Assembly: GCF_000426305.1 (NCBI RefSeq)
Contig: NZ_KE384520.1
Coordinates: forward strand, 21,249 to 85,248
Direction: 5' to 3'
Source of the DNA: Anaerovorax odorimutans DSM 5092
GTDB lineage: Bacteria; Bacillota; Clostridia; Peptostreptococcales; Anaerovoracaceae
DNA: 64,000 bases
Made by a program: the position numbers and the translations under genes. Positions within the stretch are counted from its first letter, which is position 1, and every line of letters starts with the position of its first letter. Below, one piece after another: positions 61,523 to 64,000 of this stretch. The notes below the pieces were generated by a model. That model saw only the letters and a program-made list of their open reading frames with translations. It ran no database searches and was not told the DNA's origin.

Positions 61523-62704
61523 ATGGAAAAGAGTGAAAAGACAGCATTAATTGCCATTTCAATAAACTTTTTTTTATTTGTTATAAAAGCAATAGCTGCA
61601 GCAGCAACGGGAAGTATTGCATTAAAAGCAGAGGTATTCCATACTTTAGCAGATTTTGTTGCATCTTCAACAGTTTTTTTAGGGTTAAAGATAGCAAAGA
61701 GAAAAACAAAAGCATTTCCTTATGGTCTTTATAAAATAGAAAATCTTATGTCGGTTATTATTTCAATTTTGATTTTATATACAGGATATGAGATTGCAGT
61801 TGAAGCTCTTCATTATTCAACAGAAATTGAGATAAAGAATTCAGCAGTAGGGATTGTTATTTTGGTATTTGCTGTTATAATTACATTCTTGTTTTCAAAG
61901 TATGAGAAAAAAATTGCTAAAGAATTAGAATCTCCAATTTTACTTGCAGATTCTGAACATATACGTACTGATGTATTAAGTAATAGTGTAGTTATGATTG
62001 CTATTGTAGGTAATTCTCTAGGTTATCAATTAGATAAATATGCCGCACTGATAGTTGTCGTATTTATAGTAAAGGCTGGAATTGAAATACTAAAAGACGG
62101 TGTAAGTGTTCTACTAGATGCCTCCGTTGATTATGAAACATTAAGCAAAACCGAAAAAATTATAGAGAATACACCTCAGGTTGTAGAAATAAAAACATTA
62201 ACAGGTAGAAACTCTGGCCGATTTAAATTCATTGAAGCTAATATTGTTATCAAGACACATAATTTAGATAAAGCTCATTTGATTGCAGATAAAATAGAAA
62301 ATCAGATAAAACATGAATTGTGCAATATAAATCAAGTTTTAATTCATTATGAGCCGGTGCAAAAAAATGAACTAATATATGCTGTTCCTTTAACAGAAGA
62401 CAAAACTTCTATTAATTCGCATTTTGGAGAAGCTCCTTGGTTTTTAATTGCAGCATTTAATGAAGGAAATAAAACAGCAGATCGTGTTGATATTGTGGAA
62501 AATCCATATATAAACGAAGAAAAGGGAAAAGGAATATTGGCAGCAGAATTTTTAATTAAAAACGGTATTGATATTATAATAATAAAGAAGGCTTTTGTAA
62601 GTAAAGGTCCTGAGTATGTATTTTCTGATGCAAATGTAGAAGTTCTTCTGACAGAAGAAGACACCCCGAAAGAAGCAATGAATAAGTTTGGTCTAAATGT
62701 TTGA
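61523..62704 (+). CDS. Cation diffusion facilitator fused to a NifX/NifB-like domain
   Basis: 393 residues. The N-terminal ~200 residues form a six-helix CDF transporter. The metal site in TM2 (EVFHTLADF) and TM5 (DSEHIRTDV) is of the HxxxD/HxxxD type, as in Zn exporters. A cytoplasmic ferredoxin-like CDF domain follows (about 205-280). The last ~105 residues are an extra domain with NSHFGEAPWFLIAAF, IVENPY and FLIKNGIDIIIIKKA, the pattern of dinitrogenase iron-molybdenum cofactor (NifX/NifB C-terminal) domains. The NifX-like part may bind a metal or metal cluster and sense cargo. GGGGGG lies 8 nt before the ATG. Confidence 0.9.
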   Translation: MEKSEKTALIAISINFFLFVIKAIAAAATGSIALKAEVFHTLADFVASSTVFLGLKIAKRKTKAFPYGLYKIENLMSVIISILILYTGYEIAVEALHYSTEIEIKNSAVGIVILVFAVIITFLFSKYEKKIAKELESPILLADSEHIRTDVLSNSVVMIAIVGNSLGYQLDKYAALIVVVFIVKAGIEILKDGVSVLLDASVDYETLSKTEKIIENTPQVVEIKTLTGRNSGRFKFIEANIVIKTHNLDKAHLIADKIENQIKHELCNINQVLIHYEPVQKNELIYAVPLTEDKTSINSHFGEAPWFLIAAFNEGNKTADRVDIVENPYINEEKGKGILAAEFLIKNGIDIIIIKKAFVSKGPEYVFSDANVEVLLTEEDTPKEAMNKFGLNV

Positions 62705-62846
62705 TCTGGAAGATGTTATTGAATCCGGAATGTACAGATACGGAAGTAAAGAAGAAATAGTGATGGCTATGATGGATTGTTCTTTTTTATATACTACAAC
62801 GATGGGTCTTTTCCCTTGGATTTCTGAGTGTATTAAAAAATGTTAA
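62697..62846 (+). CDS. Possible 49-residue protein overlapping the CDF stop
   Basis: The ATG overlaps the CDF stop by 8 bp and the frame reads MFDLEDVIESGMYRYGSKEE onward, ending IKKC. The composition is protein-like, with a hydrophobic middle (CSFLYTTTMGLFPWI). No separate ribosome binding site is seen, so it would depend on coupling. It may also be a fragment of a lost gene. No family is recognised. Confidence 0.4.
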   Translation: MFDLEDVIESGMYRYGSKEEIVMAMMDCSFLYTTTMGLFPWISECIKKC

Positions 62847-62898
62847 TTCCTTAAAGAAATGAAGATTTTTAAAATTTCATAATATGAATTAATAATTA

Positions 62899-62941
62899 AT
62901 GTTGAAGAACTATAAAAGTAAGAGTCTTCAACATTTTTTAT
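62899..62941 (+). terminator. Terminator after the CDF operon
   Basis: ATGTTGAAGA / TCTTCAACAT (10-bp perfect stem, 16-nt loop) is followed by TTTTTTA. Confidence 0.9.
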
Positions 62942-63053
62942 GCCTTAAATAACTACGATTATTATATACAATTTAACTTTTATATTTTCTATAATCTTCT
63001 AGGTTCTAGGTAATTTTAAAGAGTTTATATGAAAAAGTAATTAATAAAACTTA

Positions 63054-63080
63054 AAATCACCCAAAGGGGTGATGTTTTAT
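63054..63080. terminator. Second hairpin before the last gene
   Basis: ATCACCC and GGGTGAT form a perfect 7-bp stem with an AAAG loop, then GTTTTAT. It could be a weak terminator or a 5' leader hairpin of the SLH gene that follows. Confidence 0.45.
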
Positions 63081-63130
63081 AAGCGAGTATTTTACTAGAA
63101 TTATAATGTGTAAAAGAAAGGAGAGCTTTG

Positions 63131-64000
63131 ATGAGAATAGGAAAAAAATATTTTAGACTCATTTGTATTGTTTTAACTTTGATTATGGTTTTTAGCAGCT
63201 TTACTATTGGTAGCCATGCAAGTAATGAAAGTCAAAACAGTATACCCGGCAATGACAAAAAAATACAGATGGCAGACATTGAAAGTCATTGGGGAAATAA
63301 AGTTATAACTAAGTGGCTCAGTAATAATTTGATTTTAGGTTATCCAGATGGCACTTTTAAACCGAACGGTAAAATTACAAAGGCTGAATTTATTACTTTG
63401 ATTAACAGAGTTTATGGATTTTATGAAACTACGAAAGATAACTATGGAGATGTAAAATCAAAAAATTGGTATTATAATGCAGCGGGTATTGCTAAAGCGA
63501 ATAGTTATATGGATTGGTATGATAAGGATGCTTTATCACCAAACAGTTATATAACAAGGCAAGAGGTATGCGCTATAATATCAAGCATATATTATTTAGA
63601 TTTATCAAAAACTTCAATAGATGAAAATACTTATAAAGATGCAAAGGATATACCACAGTGGAGTAAAGCATATGTAGGCGCTGCCATGGAAAAGGGATAT
63701 CTAAAAGGTTATGGAGATAAGACTATAAAACCGCAAGGTGAGATTACAAGAGCGGAAGCATTAACAATACTTGATAGAGCTGTAGGTAATTTAATAAATA
63801 ACGAAGGAACTTATGGGTCAAAAGAAAATAATCAGGAAATAGAGGGAAATCTCACTATAAACAGTAAGAATGTTGTATTGCGAAATACAGTCATTAAAGG
63901 TGATTTAATATTAGCGGCAGGTATAAAAGAGGGCGATGTTGATTTAGAAAAGATTACGGTTGAAGGAAAAGTTGTGGTAAATGGTGGCGGTGAAAATTCC
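63131..64000 (+). CDS. Secreted SLH-domain protein, 3' end beyond the window
   Basis: An open frame of 290 codons runs to the window end with no stop. The signal peptide (MRIGKKYFRLICIVLTLIMV onward) ends near residue 30. Three SLH domains follow (ADIESHWGNKVITKWLSNN, then PDGTFKPNGKITKAEFITLI; a second and a third with ITRQEVCAII and ITRAEALTIL). From about 238 a region of short regular strands begins (IEGNLTINSKNVVLRNTVIK), as in parallel beta or polymer-type cores. SLH domains at the N-terminus contrast with the C-terminal placement in the other two SLH proteins of the window. AAAGGAGAG precedes the ATG. Confidence 0.88.
   Translation, partial: MRIGKKYFRLICIVLTLIMVFSSFTIGSHASNESQNSIPGNDKKIQMADIESHWGNKVITKWLSNNLILGYPDGTFKPNGKITKAEFITLINRVYGFYETTKDNYGDVKSKNWYYNAAGIAKANSYMDWYDKDALSPNSYITRQEVCAIISSIYYLDLSKTSIDENTYKDAKDIPQWSKAYVGAAMEKGYLKGYGDKTIKPQGEITRAEALTILDRAVGNLINNEGTYGSKENNQEIEGNLTINSKNVVLRNTVIKGDLILAAGIKEGDVDLEKITVEGKVVVNGGGENS

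Overview
The window is an AT-rich stretch with mostly plus-strand operons, strong AGGAGG-type ribosome binding sites, several TTG/GTG starts, S-layer-homology (SLH) surface proteins, a phosphotransacetylase, EFR1-type flavodoxin/ferredoxin and radical SAM genes. This points to a low-GC anaerobic Firmicute of the class Clostridia; the genus cannot be fixed from sequence alone. No rRNA, tRNA, transposase or integrase was recognised.

Region 1 (1-25.8 kb) is an accessory island built around six short CRISPR arrays that share one 30-bp repeat. The last repeat of each array is degenerate. Five of the arrays (all but the first, which is cut by the window edge) are preceded by nearly the same ~80-bp leader, usually with a terminator-like hairpin just upstream. 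Cargo lies between the arrays: an SLH protein, a GNAT acetyltransferase, an XRE regulator with a divergent small gene, a type III-B operon (cas6, cmr1, cas10/cmr2 without an HD domain, cmr3, a Card1/Can2-like CARF nuclease, cmr4, cmr5, cmr6), a lactococcin-972-type bacteriocin operon, a second secreted-peptide/ABC operon, and a second cas6 followed by what looks like the remnant of a type I-B cas8b. No cas1, cas2 or cas3 is present. Arrays 4 and 5 share their terminal spacer and about 290 bp of trailer, so the island has grown by duplication. The shared trailer contains a hairpin whose 3' arm carries a start codon preceded by a good Shine-Dalgarno sequence.

Region 2 (25.8-40.3 kb) holds a complete branched-chain amino-acid ABC importer (livJHMGF) with a MaoC-type hydratase, then two minus-strand solute-binding proteins divergent from a YesN/YesM-type two-component system, then a large SLH protein.

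Region 3 (40.5-48.8 kb) is an unusual plus-strand cluster: a membrane M48 metallopeptidase with a 12-copy proline-rich N-terminal repeat, and four zinc-ribbon or repeat-bearing proteins, three of which have one transmembrane helix and a large ectodomain (two of these related). Its function is unknown.

Region 4 (49.1-64 kb) holds pta, a LytTR/AgrC-like two-component system and two unrecognised genes. The two transcription units share a direct-repeat LytTR-type box with identical geometry. After these come a CoA-binding protein, a minus-strand iron/siderophore-type ABC importer, an EFR1-family flavodoxin-ferredoxin protein, a radical SAM protein, a cation-efflux (CDF) protein fused to a NifX-like domain, and the start of a third SLH protein cut by the window end. 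The radical SAM and CDF genes have almost identical promoters with a shared operator-like half-site between -35 and -10.
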